The notes under the pieces are model-generated. The model saw only the letters and a program-made list of their open reading frames with translations, searched no databases and had not been told where the DNA came from. Source: Bradyrhizobium sp. STM 3843 (GTDB taxonomy: Bacteria > Pseudomonadota > Alphaproteobacteria > Rhizobiales > Xanthobacteraceae). From it: a stretch of 64,000 nt of DNA. The stretch is from the NCBI RefSeq assembly GCF_000239815.1, contig NZ_CAFK01000299.1, positions 1-64,000 of the forward strand. Reading direction: 5' to 3'. Numbering within the stretch: position 1 is the stretch's first letter; every line of letters starts with the position of its first letter. Positions 1 to 8,394 of the stretch are shown piece after piece. The position numbers and the translations under genes are program-made.

Positions 1-1
1 G

Positions 2-667
2 GTGCTGACCTATGGCGGCGGTGATCCCGTCGTCACGGCCTACAAGGGCGTCGGCGCGCGCGACTGCGTGCCCATCTACAACGCGCTTGATCCGCAGACA
101 CACTTCCCGGTCACGCCGATCGACAAGTTCGGCTGCGATCTCGGCTTACTGGCCAACCGGCTGCCGGATCGCGAAGCCCGCATCGAGCAGTTCTTTCTCG
201 ACGTTGCCGCACGCATGCCCGAACGGCAATTCGTGTTGGGCGGATCGGGCTGGGAGTCGAAGGGAACACCGTCGAATGTGCGCAAGGTCGGTCACGTCGG
301 TACCGGTGACCACAATGCGTTCTTCGCCTCCGGTCTCGCGGCCTTGAACGTCAACCGGGACAGCATGGCGCGCTACGGCTTCTCGCCGCCGACCCGCGTC
401 TTCGAAGCAGCCGGTGCGGGCGCCTGCCTGATCACCGATGCCTGGGTCGGCATCGATTCATTTCTCGAACCAGGCCAGGAAGTCCTTGTCGCCGCCAGCG
501 GCGACGAGGTGGCCGAGCATCTCGCCGCGCTCGGGCCCGACCGGGCCCGCGCAATCGCCGAGCGTGCGCGAAAGCGCATCCTGGCACATCACACTTACCG
601 CCATCGCGCGCTCCAGTTCAGCCGTTTGATCGAAGGCATCAGCACGAAGACAGAGGCCGCGGAATGA
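2..667 (+). CDS. CgeB-like glycosyltransferase, C-terminal part (5' end outside window)
   Basis: The reading frame is open from the window edge, so the GTG at 2 is probably an internal codon and the protein is cut at its N-terminus. The visible 221 residues look like the C-terminal half of a CgeB-like (glycosyltransferase family 1-like) enzyme: a GYxFSPPTRVFEAAGAGACLI-like nucleotide-sugar-binding stretch around residues 124-143, followed by a helix ending in ARKRILAHHTYRHRA. The same pattern recurs in the next gene, so the two are paralogues. The stop overlaps the next ATG by 4 nt, which suggests translational coupling. The acceptor and donor cannot be read from sequence; the neighbouring UDP-glucuronate decarboxylase suggests surface glycan synthesis. 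Confidence 0.75.
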   Translation: MLTYGGGDPVVTAYKGVGARDCVPIYNALDPQTHFPVTPIDKFGCDLGLLANRLPDREARIEQFFLDVAARMPERQFVLGGSGWESKGTPSNVRKVGHVGTGDHNAFFASGLAALNVNRDSMARYGFSPPTRVFEAAGAGACLITDAWVGIDSFLEPGQEVLVAASGDEVAEHLAALGPDRARAIAERARKRILAHHTYRHRALQFSRLIEGISTKTEAAE

Positions 668-1797
668 AACTTGACGTCGTCGTTATCGGACTGTCGGTGA
701 CCTCCTCATGGGGGAATGGACATGCCACCACCTATCGAGCGCTGATCGAAGCCCTCGCCAGGCGCGGGCATCGGGTCACCTTCCTCGAACGCGACGTGCC
801 CTGGTATCGCGCGCATCGCGATCTGAAGCCGCCGAAGACCTGGAACGTGAAGCTTTACAATTCGCTGCAGGATATCCCGCGCCGGTTCGGCTCCGACATC
901 TGCGACGCCGATCTCGTGATGATCGGCTCCTACGTCCCTGACGGGATCGCGATCGCCGAATGGGTCACCTCGCAAGCCCGCGGAATCACCGCCTTCTATG
1001 ACATCGACACGCCCGTGACGCTCGCCGGCCTCGACAAGGGCTTGGACTATCTCTCAGCGAAGATGATTCCGCGCTTCGACCTGTATTTGTCCTTTTCGGG
1101 CGGGCCGGTGCCCGGCATGATTCAAGAGATTTATGGAAGTCCGCTCGCGCGCGCGCTCTACTGCAGCGCCGATATCGATCAGTATCGGCCCCATCCGGTC
1201 GAGCCGCGCTGGGCGCTCGGCTATCTCGGAACGTATAGTTCCGACCGGCAGCCGGCGTTGGAGACGCTTCTGCTCAGACCGGCCCGGACGCGTGCCTCCG
1301 ACGAATTCGTCGTCGCCGGTGCGCAGTATCCTGCCGAGATCAGCTGGCCAGCCAATGTGCAGCGGATCGATCACGTGCCGCCGCAGGACCATGCCGCCTT
1401 CTACGCAGCGCAGCGATTTACGCTGAACCTCACCCGCAGCGACATGCGCACGCTCGGATTTTCGCCGAGCGTCCGGCTGTTCGAAGCCGCCGCCTGCGGA
1501 ACGCCGATCATCTCCGACCGCTGGCCGGGGATCGAAACCATCTTCACACCGTGCAGCGAGGTCCTTTTGGTCTCCAAGCCGGAGGACGTCATCGAGATCC
1601 TGCGCGACATGCCCGAGGACACGCGGCGCAATATCGCGGAGCGGGCGCGAAAACGGATCCTGCGGGAGCACACGCCCGACCATCGCGCCCGTCAGCTCGA
1701 AGCCTGCGTCCTTGAAGCCAAGAACAGGCGGCGCCCGTCCGATCCGCGCGTCGCAAGTCGCCCTCTTCAAATTGCAGAGATGCAGGTCAACCCATGA
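664..1797 (+). CDS. CgeB-like glycosyltransferase
   Basis: This 377-aa protein looks like a cytosolic glycosyltransferase of the CgeB-like family. The N-terminus has a Rossmann-type start (VVVIGLSVTSSWGNGHATTY) typical of a GT-B fold, and the C-terminal half contains GFSPSVRLFEAAACGTPII, the region that usually contacts the nucleotide sugar. The tail ARKRILREHTPDHRA matches that of the preceding gene, so the pair is a tandem duplication. ATG at 664 overlaps the upstream stop, and the gene's own stop overlaps the next start, so three genes are tightly coupled. Donor and acceptor are not determinable; the downstream UDP-xylose-forming enzyme makes a UDP-sugar donor plausible. Confidence 0.8.
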   Translation: MKLDVVVIGLSVTSSWGNGHATTYRALIEALARRGHRVTFLERDVPWYRAHRDLKPPKTWNVKLYNSLQDIPRRFGSDICDADLVMIGSYVPDGIAIAEWVTSQARGITAFYDIDTPVTLAGLDKGLDYLSAKMIPRFDLYLSFSGGPVPGMIQEIYGSPLARALYCSADIDQYRPHPVEPRWALGYLGTYSSDRQPALETLLLRPARTRASDEFVVAGAQYPAEISWPANVQRIDHVPPQDHAAFYAAQRFTLNLTRSDMRTLGFSPSVRLFEAAACGTPIISDRWPGIETIFTPCSEVLLVSKPEDVIEILRDMPEDTRRNIAERARKRILREHTPDHRARQLEACVLEAKNRRRPSDPRVASRPLQIAEMQVNP

Positions 1798-2858
1798 ACG
1801 TGCAAAAACCGACCCTCTCCTTCAATCGGCGGTCTCGCCGCGTCATTGTCACCGGCGGCGCCGGGTTCATCGGCTCACATCTGTGCGATTCGCTGCTGCA
1901 GCGTGGTGACGAGGTGATCTGCGTCGACAATCTCTATACCGGTTCGGTCCGTAACGTCCGTCCACTGTTGAATCACCGCAATTTTTTCTTCATCGAGCAT
2001 GACATCCGCGTTCCGCTGCGACTTCAAGGCTCAGTCGATCGGATCTACAATCTCGCCTGCCCCGCCTCGCCTCCGCACTACCAGGCCGACCCAGTGGGAA
2101 CGATGCGCACCTGCGTGGTCGGAACCATCAACATGCTGGAGCTGGCCCGGCAAAAGAGCGCCCGCTTCCTGCAGGCGTCGACCAGCGAAGTCTATGGCGA
2201 TCCCGAAGTGCATCCGCAGCCGGAATCCTATGTCGGCCACGTCAATCCGATCGGACCTCGCGCCTGCTATGATGAAGGCAAGCGCGCGGCCGAAGCCGTG
2301 ATCTTCGACTACCATCGGCTCCATGGGGTCGAGGTCAAGGTCGCGCGGATCTTCAACACCTACGGGCCGCGGATGCTCGAAAACGACGGGCGCGTCGTCT
2401 CGAATTTTATCGTGCAGGCGCTGCGCGGCGAGCCGATCACCGTCTATGGCTCCGGGCAGCAGACGCGCAGCTTCTGCTTCGTCGATGATCTGATCCGCGG
2501 CCTTGAAATGTTGATGGAGAGCCCTGCCGCGGTCACCGGCCCCTTCAATCTCGGCAATCCGCAGGAGATGACCATCGAAGCCATCGCGCGCGAAGTGCTC
2601 GCACGGACCAAGTCGAAGTCCCCCTTGCAGTTCAAACCTCTGCCGGCAGACGATCCCAAGCGTCGCAAGCCCACCATCGAGGCGGCGCGCCGGGTGCTGG
2701 GCTGGCAACCTTCGATCCCGATCGAAAAGGGCATCGAGGCAACCATCGCCTATTTCACATTGTCGCTGGCAACGGAGGCCTCCAAACCGAGCGCCACGCC
2801 GGCGCGCAGGAAGCAGGTCCAGCGTCCGATCAGCACCGCCGCAGCGGAGGTGCGATGA
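1794..2858 (+). CDS. UDP-glucuronate decarboxylase (UDP-xylose synthase), SDR family
   Basis: An extended SDR of 354 aa that should convert UDP-glucuronate to UDP-xylose using bound NAD+. The NAD motif GGAGFIGSH sits at about residues 21-29. The signature stretches NLACPASPPHYQ, ASTSEVYGDP, GPRACYDEGKRAAE (catalytic YxxxK), ARIFNTYGPRM and YGSGQQTRSFCFVDD are those of UXS enzymes rather than of dTDP-glucose dehydratases. A C-terminal tail of roughly 35 residues rich in Ala, Pro and Arg extends beyond the usual end. It overlaps the glycosyltransferase stop by 4 nt, so it probably supplies the donor sugar for a glycan built by the upstream enzymes. Function is confident at family level. Confidence 0.88.
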   Translation: MNVQKPTLSFNRRSRRVIVTGGAGFIGSHLCDSLLQRGDEVICVDNLYTGSVRNVRPLLNHRNFFFIEHDIRVPLRLQGSVDRIYNLACPASPPHYQADPVGTMRTCVVGTINMLELARQKSARFLQASTSEVYGDPEVHPQPESYVGHVNPIGPRACYDEGKRAAEAVIFDYHRLHGVEVKVARIFNTYGPRMLENDGRVVSNFIVQALRGEPITVYGSGQQTRSFCFVDDLIRGLEMLMESPAAVTGPFNLGNPQEMTIEAIAREVLARTKSKSPLQFKPLPADDPKRRKPTIEAARRVLGWQPSIPIEKGIEATIAYFTLSLATEASKPSATPARRKQVQRPISTAAAEVR

Positions 2859-2938
2859 CGTCATTGCGGCGTCGAGCGCGCGGACCACGTTGCGGGTCCC
2901 GCAGCTAGTTCCGGTCGCCGACGCCGTCCCCGGAGGTT

Positions 2939-2988
2939 GGAACCTACGCTGTAGGAACAAACGCTCTCCACCAAGGGTTGGAGAGCGG
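2939..2988 (+). promoter_or_regulatory. candidate EcfG-type promoter and hairpin upstream of the DUF4142 gene
   Basis: GGAAC at 2954-2958 is followed after 17 nt by GGTT (2976-2979), close to the general-stress EcfG consensus GGAAC-N16/17-CGTT of alphaproteobacteria. The -10 side overlaps an imperfect inverted repeat, CGCTCTCCA (2962-2970) against TTGGAGAGCG (2978-2987). A second GGAAC at 2939-2943 has no matching -10. The spacing fits but the -10 base is not consensus, so this is tentative. Confidence 0.35.
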
Positions 2989-3042
2989 ATTACGGCCGGC
3001 GATTTCAGCGGGCCGGCAGTGAACCCCCGGAGGGACGACATC

Positions 3043-3597
3043 ATGAAACGCCTGATGATTGTTGCGGGCTGCATTCTCCTTGCAGGTCCGGCTCTTGCTC
3101 AATCGGTAGGAGAAAAGACCGGCGTCAATTCCGCACTCGGAGTGGCACCATCGACCGCCGATTTCGTCAAGGAGGTCGCAATCAGCGATATGTTCGAGAT
3201 CGAGTCAAACAAGCTGGGCGAAGAGAAAGGAACTGCGCAGGACAAAACCTTCGCGAGGCAGATGGTCACCGACCACACCAAGACCAGCACCGAACTGAAG
3301 GGCATGGTCACGTCCGGCAAGGTCAAGGCCGAGCTGCCGACTGCGCTCGACAGCTCCCACCAGAGCAAGCTCGACAAGCTCAAGGGCGAGACGGGCAAGG
3401 ATTTCAGCTCGACTTTCGCCTCCGACCAGGTCAGTGCGCACAAGGATGCGGTCTCGCTGTTCGAGCGCTATGCCAAAGGCGGCGACGACGCCGAGCTGAA
3501 GGACTGGGCCGGCAAGACGCTGCCGACGCTGCGGCACCACCTCGACATGGCGCAAGAATTGAACAAGGCGCCGAGCGTGGGCCAGTCTAACAAATAA
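3043..3597 (+). CDS. secreted DUF4142 protein
   Basis: A 184-aa exported protein. The start at 3043 is chosen because GGAGGG lies about 7 nt upstream and because translation from here begins with a typical signal peptide (MKRLMIVAGCILLAGPALAQS), whereas the longer frame from 2890 has no such start. The mature part is a DUF4142 domain (about residues 40-175): a ferritin-like helical bundle with FVKEVAISDMFEIESNKLG, FARQMVTDHTK and HKDAVSLFERYA. The biochemical role of the family is unknown; members are periplasmic and often stress-induced. The gene stands alone between a glycan operon and a strong terminator. Confidence 0.85.
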   Translation: MKRLMIVAGCILLAGPALAQSVGEKTGVNSALGVAPSTADFVKEVAISDMFEIESNKLGEEKGTAQDKTFARQMVTDHTKTSTELKGMVTSGKVKAELPTALDSSHQSKLDKLKGETGKDFSSTFASDQVSAHKDAVSLFERYAKGGDDAELKDWAGKTLPTLRHHLDMAQELNKAPSVGQSNK

Positions 3598-3616
3598 AGC
3601 CCCGAACGATCGGGTC

Positions 3617-3648
3617 AAAATGCCGGCGTTCTCGCCGGCATTTTTTTT
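3617..3648 (+). terminator. intrinsic terminator after the DUF4142 gene
   Basis: A perfect 8-bp stem TGCCGGCG / CGCCGGCA (3621-3628 and 3633-3640) encloses a 4-nt loop. It is preceded by AAAA and followed by eight T, 20 nt after the stop codon. It could work in both directions, also ending the convergent gene at 3712. Confidence 0.92.
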
Positions 3649-3711
3649 GATGAAGCCGCGCAGCGTCGAGGTCGACGAGAATGACGCATCAAGAGCGAAG
3701 GGGAACGCTGC

Positions 3712-5472
3712 TCAGGCGCGCCGGTGTCGACGGTGCGAGCGGCTGCTCGGCCCGCGCGCCATGGCCAATCCGGTAAATGCAATAACGAGGATGCCAAGAG
3801 CGAGTCCGATCTTGCTCAACTGGTCGGCCGGAGGCAACCGCTTGCGTGCCAGCCATCCGCCGCTTGCGGATTTGCCTGCCGGCACCGGCGCAAGCAATGC
3901 GCCCTCGCTGCGCGGTGCAGGTCTCGCACGCGCGAGCAGGAAGCGGAAGCCGGCTCCCATCAGACGCTCGGTCGGTCCTCGCGCCAGCGCATATGAGACT
4001 TGGCCCAGACGCGCCGGCCATCCCACCGCGACCTCGTCGCGTGGGGACCGGATCAGTTGCAGGAAGGTCTCGGCCACGTCGTCGGGGCGATACAACAGCG
4101 GCCCCGGATCGAGGTTTCGGCCGGACATGTTGGCGCCATGGACGAAGCCGGGAGTGTCGACCATTGCCGGAAACACGCTGCAGACGTGAATGTCAGGATG
4201 TGCAGTCAGCTCCTGGCGCAGGCTCGCCGAGAAGCCACGCAGGCCGAACTTGCTTGCCGTATAGGCGGCTGCGAACGGGGTCGGCGCCCAGCCGCCGAGC
4301 GAAATATTGTTGATCAGGATGCCGCGCCGCTGGCGCTGGAAGATCGGAAGCACGGCATAGGCGCCGTTCATCGTTCCCAGCAGATTCACCTCGATCGTCC
4401 GTCGGTGCAAGGCGATGTCGGCCTCGCCAAAAGCGCCGAATACGCCCGTCCCGGCATTATTGATCCAGACGTCGATGCCGCCGAACGCCTTCTCCGCGGC
4501 ATCCGCGAGCCGCTGTACGGCTTGCGCATCCGTGACATCGGTCGGCACGGCAAGCGCATGCCCACCCAACGCATCGCATTCGGCCGCGACATCGTTGAGC
4601 ACATCCGCGCGCCGGGCGGCGAGCGCAACGCTTGCGCCTCTCCGCGCGAGCGCCAGCGCGGTCGCACGACCGATACCGCTGGAGGCGCCCGTCACCACCA
4701 CGCGCACCGCGCTCAGCTCCCGCGTAGCGGGCAGAGCAACGCGCGCGCCCGCGGAACGCCTCAGCCAGGACAATGAGCGACGGAGCTGTTCGGTGCCGCC
4801 ACTTTCGAACCACCGGCCATGTGCGAAGATCACGCGCTCTGGCGCGAGCTCGATCAGCCGCGACACCGCGGTTTCGACCGGACGGCCTCCCAAACGCAAT
4901 AGCAGCCGCAAATAGGCCGGCGCCTTGCCATTGGGCGCCGTGATCCCGAGCAGACTTGCCGCTGCACGGGACAATGGCGACAGCCCCTCCGGCGCAAGAT
5001 TCTGCACCAGGTCGGTCAGGACCAGGGTCCGGCTCGGCTTGTGAAAGAGCTCGACCTCCGAAAACAACAACGTGCTGACCAGAACGAGCTCGATATCCTC
5101 GGCCCATTCATCAGGGCTCCTCTCGCCGAGCTCATGATCGATCCGCAGTCCGGAGCGACGCACTTGGGCGCGCTCCGCGAGCCCGGGCGCGGCGAACAGT
5201 TTCGCAATCGGGAGGGCGGCCTGCCACTCCGGCAGGAACATCCAATGGGCGATGTTGGGAGCCACCAGATATTTGATCGGGCCAAGCCGCTCGAGTTCTC
5301 GCCGCAAGTCATCGGAATATTGGGTTGGCGAGTGCAGCAGCAGGTCGCTGCTCTTCAGTCGGATCACCGTCATCCGGACCGGAAGCGGCAGGCCGGCCGC
5401 ATGAATGCGCCCGGCATCGACAACCCAGACACCCTCCGCCACCGGCTTCACCTGCTCTTGTTTGCTATGCAT
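3712..5472 (-). CDS. DUF4336 domain fused to short-chain dehydrogenase/reductase
   Basis: A 586-aa two-domain protein. Residues 10-235 look like DUF4336, a metallo-beta-lactamase-like fold, with LLLHSPTQYSDDLRRELE, YLVAPNIAHWMFLPEWQAA and TLVLTDLVQNL. Residues 257-510 are a classical SDR: cofactor loop VTGASSGIG (260-268), NNAG (338-341), Ser391, Tyr404 and Lys408. A hydrophobic segment near 560-576 (LGILVIAFTGLAMA) may anchor the C-terminus in the membrane. The frame is continuous, so this is a real fusion and not two genes. Substrates of both halves are unknown. It is divergent from xoxF with a 205-bp shared spacer, which suggests, but does not prove, co-regulation with alcohol oxidation. 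Confidence 0.82.
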   Translation of the reverse strand: MHSKQEQVKPVAEGVWVVDAGRIHAAGLPLPVRMTVIRLKSSDLLLHSPTQYSDDLRRELERLGPIKYLVAPNIAHWMFLPEWQAALPIAKLFAAPGLAERAQVRRSGLRIDHELGERSPDEWAEDIELVLVSTLLFSEVELFHKPSRTLVLTDLVQNLAPEGLSPLSRAAASLLGITAPNGKAPAYLRLLLRLGGRPVETAVSRLIELAPERVIFAHGRWFESGGTEQLRRSLSWLRRSAGARVALPATRELSAVRVVVTGASSGIGRATALALARRGASVALAARRADVLNDVAAECDALGGHALAVPTDVTDAQAVQRLADAAEKAFGGIDVWINNAGTGVFGAFGEADIALHRRTIEVNLLGTMNGAYAVLPIFQRQRRGILINNISLGGWAPTPFAAAYTASKFGLRGFSASLRQELTAHPDIHVCSVFPAMVDTPGFVHGANMSGRNLDPGPLLYRPDDVAETFLQLIRSPRDEVAVGWPARLGQVSYALARGPTERLMGAGFRFLLARARPAPRSEGALLAPVPAGKSASGGWLARKRLPPADQLSKIGLALGILVIAFTGLAMARGPSSRSHRRHRRA

Positions 5473-5540
5473 GGTCCCGTCCGCTGCCGCTGGATGTTTC
5501 CGCAGAGAACCCGTTTGCGAGGGCTTGGTTTCAAGGCTGT

Positions 5541-5619
5541 CTGCGACGTACGGTCCCGGACAGATGGCGCTGCCAGGCTATTAGGAACCAACCTTCGCAC
5601 CGACGTTTGTACGTCGCAG
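5541..5619. promoter_or_regulatory. inverted repeats in the SDR/xoxF divergent spacer
   Basis: CTGCGACGTAC (5541-5551) is repeated in perfect inverted form as GTACGTCGCAG (5609-5619), with 57 bp between the arms. The right arm overlaps a second dyad CGACGT-TTGT-ACGTCG (5601-5616). Three CGACGT half-sites in a 205-bp spacer between divergent genes look like a regulator-binding array. No regulator gene is adjacent. Confidence 0.4.
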
Positions 5620-5677
5620 GTCGCCGGGCCTAAGTCTCGTCACGCCCGCGTGCCAATTGTCGCGGAACGATTCATCC

Positions 5678-7558
5678 ATGTTAGCACTGGCGCGTCGCAC
5701 GTCCCTGGCCATCAGTCTCGTCGCAATCGCCAGTGCGATCTCGCCGCTTCATCCATGTGATGCACAGCAATCGTCCGCGGCCGGTACCAGTGATCTGGCC
5801 GAGCGCATGAAGGACCCTGCGCAATGGCCGATGCCGGCGCGCGATTACGCGAACACCCGTTTCAGCGATCTCGATCAGATCAACATCTCCAACGCCTCAC
5901 AGTTGCAGCTCGCCTGGACGTTTTCGGTCGGGGCCGACCGCGGCCAGGAAGCGGCGCCGATCATCGTCGACGGCACCATGTATGTCGTAGGGCCCTATGC
6001 CGGGCCCTATCCGAACCGCGTGTTCGCGCTCGATGCCACCAGCGGCGAGTTGAAATGGTCCTATGCGCCGAAGCCAGAGCCAGCGGCGGCAGGGGTGGCC
6101 TGTTGTGACGTCGTCAACCGCGGGCTCGCCTTCGACAGCGGCAAGGTCTTCCTCAACACCCTCGACGACCACACCGTCGCGATCGATGCCAAGACCGGCA
6201 AGGAGCTGTGGCATACGAAGCTCGGCGAGATCAACAGGGGCGAGACCATCACCATGGCGCCGGTGGTCGCCAAGGGAAAGGTTCTGGTCGGCAACAGCGG
6301 CGGCGAGCTCGGCGTTCGCGGCTGGGTGACCGCGCTCGACGAGAACACCGGAGCGGTCGCCTGGCGCGCCTATGCCACCGGCCCCGACAAGGATGTCCTG
6401 ATCGGCGATGATTTCAAGCCGTTCTACGCCAGTCTCAAAGGCAAGGATCTCGGCGTGAAGACGTGGCCCGCAGATCGCTGGCAGAACGGCGGCGGCACGA
6501 TGTGGGGTTGGATTTCCTATGATCCGGCGTTGAACATGATCTACTACGGCACGGCCAATCCAAGCCCGTGGAATGCCAATCAGCGCAGCGGCGACAATCT
6601 CTGGAGCACCACGATCTTCGCCCGTGACATCGACACGGGCCACGCCAAATGGGCCTACCAGGTCAACCCGCACGATCTGTTCGACCATGACGAAATCAAC
6701 GAGAACGTGCTGGTCGATCTCGACATCAACGGCGCGCCGCGCAAGGTTCTGATCCATCCCGGCCGCAACGGCTATATGTATGTGATCGATCGCACCAGCG
6801 GCGAAGTGCTGTCCGCCGATGCTTATGAGTTCGTCAACGCCTACAAGGGCGTCGACCTCAAAAGCGGCAAGATCATCCCGAATGAGGAGAAGACTCCGGT
6901 TCTCGGCAAGACGATCGAGAACATCTGCCCGTCCGCGCCGGGCGCCAAGGATTGGCAGCCGACGGCGTGGTCGCCGCGCACGAAATTGCTCTACGTTCCG
7001 CACCAGCATCTCTGTATGGATTTTAAGGCATCCGAAGTCGGCTACATCGCTGGCACACCGTTCGTCGGCGCCGATGTCGACATGTATGCCGGCCCCGGCG
7101 GCTATCGCGGCGAGTTCATGGCCTGGGATCCGGTCGCCCGCAAGAAGGTCTGGGAAATCCATGAGAAGCTTCCGGTGTGGTCGGGTGCGCTGGTGACCGC
7201 CGGCGACGTCGCCTTCTACGGCACGATGGACCGCCTCTTCAAAGCGGTGAACGCGAAAACAGGCGAGGTGCTCTGGCAATTCCGCGCCGGCTCCGGCTTC
7301 ATCGGCCAGCCGGTCTCCTATCGCGGCACGGATGGGCAGCAATATATCGCGATCCTCTCCGGGGTCGGCGGCTGGCCGGGCGTGGTCGCCAACGCCGAGG
7401 TCGATCCGAGGGTTCGCAACAGTGCACTCGGCTTCACCGGCGCCACCCAGGACCTGCCGTTCTATACCACCGGGGGCAGCGAGCTTCTGGTGTTCAGGCT
7501 TGGGCCCGGCACAGCCGGCGCGAATCCGCAAGGCACGACCAATGCGCCGTCGCACTGA
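5678..7558 (+). CDS. xoxF: PQQ-dependent methanol dehydrogenase, lanthanide (XoxF) type
   Basis: A 626-aa periplasmic quinoprotein that oxidises methanol or a similar alcohol and passes electrons to cytochrome c. ATG at 5678 is preferred over TTG at 5657 because the signal peptide begins cleanly there. The eight-bladed propeller shows the vicinal cysteines C142-C143 that contact PQQ, the metal-binding GGELGVRG and GTANPSPWN stretches, and PHDLFDHDEIN with Asp336 and Asp338. Asp338 is the extra acid that marks lanthanide-dependent enzymes; calcium MxaF has Ala there. The adjacent xoxJ and xoxG support XoxF over an ExaF/PedH ethanol dehydrogenase, although substrate range is not proven. It overlaps xoxJ by 17 nt and heads an eight-gene run. 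Confidence 0.9.
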   Translation: MLALARRTSLAISLVAIASAISPLHPCDAQQSSAAGTSDLAERMKDPAQWPMPARDYANTRFSDLDQINISNASQLQLAWTFSVGADRGQEAAPIIVDGTMYVVGPYAGPYPNRVFALDATSGELKWSYAPKPEPAAAGVACCDVVNRGLAFDSGKVFLNTLDDHTVAIDAKTGKELWHTKLGEINRGETITMAPVVAKGKVLVGNSGGELGVRGWVTALDENTGAVAWRAYATGPDKDVLIGDDFKPFYASLKGKDLGVKTWPADRWQNGGGTMWGWISYDPALNMIYYGTANPSPWNANQRSGDNLWSTTIFARDIDTGHAKWAYQVNPHDLFDHDEINENVLVDLDINGAPRKVLIHPGRNGYMYVIDRTSGEVLSADAYEFVNAYKGVDLKSGKIIPNEEKTPVLGKTIENICPSAPGAKDWQPTAWSPRTKLLYVPHQHLCMDFKASEVGYIAGTPFVGADVDMYAGPGGYRGEFMAWDPVARKKVWEIHEKLPVWSGALVTAGDVAFYGTMDRLFKAVNAKTGEVLWQFRAGSGFIGQPVSYRGTDGQQYIAILSGVGGWPGVVANAEVDPRVRNSALGFTGATQDLPFYTTGGSELLVFRLGPGTAGANPQGTTNAPSH

Positions 7559-8393
7559 ATCATGGGCCTTCTTGTTCGCGTTTGCCCCGGCCCTTGCGAT
7601 CGGCGTGCCAGGCGCTGTGCGTGCGCAGACGACCTCCCACGAGCTCCGGGTCTGCGCCGATCCGAACAACCTGCCGTTTTCCAATCGGGCGCAGCAAGGC
7701 TTCGAAAACAGGCTCGCCGAAATGATCGCGCAGCGCATCGGCAAGACCGTCAGCTACACTTGGTTTGCACAGCGTCGCGGCTTCATCCGGCACACGCTCA
7801 AAGCCGGCCTTTGCGACGTCGTGATCGGCGTGCCTGCACATTACGACCTGGTTGAGACCACCACGCCCTATTACCGCTCGACCTATGTCCTCGTCAGCCG
7901 CGCCGACCGCCACCTCGATCTCATCGGACTCGACGATCCGAGATTGCGCTCGCTCACAATCGGCGTGCATTTGATCGGCGACGACGGCAACAACCCGCCT
8001 CCAGCGCATGCGCTGGGGCAAGAAGGAATTATCGACAATGTCAGGGGCTTTCCGATCTATGGCGACTATCGCGAGCCCAACCCGCCGGCGCGCCTGATCG
8101 AAGCGGTCGCCAATGGCGATATTGATGTTGCCGCAGCCTGGGGACCGCTGGCCGGCTACTTCGCCAAGCGATCCGCCGTTCCACTGACGATCACGCCAAT
8201 TGAGGATGCCGGCCACTTTGCGCCACAACGCTTCCAATTTGCGATCGCGATGGGCGTACGCAAGGGCGATGACGCGCTACGCGACCAGTTGCAGGCATTC
8301 ATCGACGGGAATCGCAACGCTATTGCAGCACTGCTGCGCGAATTCGGCGTTCCGCTCGTCGACGAGGCACAGGCCGCATCCGGAGGACACTGA
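7542..8393 (+). CDS. xoxJ: XoxJ/MxaJ-like periplasmic binding protein
   Basis: A 283-aa quinoprotein-associated periplasmic protein with the solute-binding-protein fold. ATG at 7542 lies inside the end of xoxF and gives a signal peptide (MRRRTESWAFLFAFAPALAI...GAVRAQ); the longer open frame upstream is antiphase to xoxF and not coding. The mature N-terminus LRVCADPNNLPFSN and the stretches KTVSYTWFAQRRGFIRHTLKAG and DIDVAAAWGPLAGYF are typical of the MxaJ/XoxJ branch. Family members are thought to help activate or mature the methanol dehydrogenase rather than to transport sugars. xoxG starts 1 nt after its stop. Confidence 0.88.
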   Translation: MRRRTESWAFLFAFAPALAIGVPGAVRAQTTSHELRVCADPNNLPFSNRAQQGFENRLAEMIAQRIGKTVSYTWFAQRRGFIRHTLKAGLCDVVIGVPAHYDLVETTTPYYRSTYVLVSRADRHLDLIGLDDPRLRSLTIGVHLIGDDGNNPPPAHALGQEGIIDNVRGFPIYGDYREPNPPARLIEAVANGDIDVAAAWGPLAGYFAKRSAVPLTITPIEDAGHFAPQRFQFAIAMGVRKGDDALRDQLQAFIDGNRNAIAALLREFGVPLVDEAQAASGGH

Positions 8394-8394
8394 G

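Noticed and set aside
5678-7558. Calcium-dependent MxaF methanol dehydrogenase
   Set aside because: The extra Asp338 of lanthanide enzymes is present and no mxaI small-subunit gene follows.
5897-7744. 615-codon open frame antisense to xoxF and xoxJ
   Set aside because: It mirrors the codon structure of a confident gene in GC-rich DNA, has low-complexity composition and no recognisable domain.
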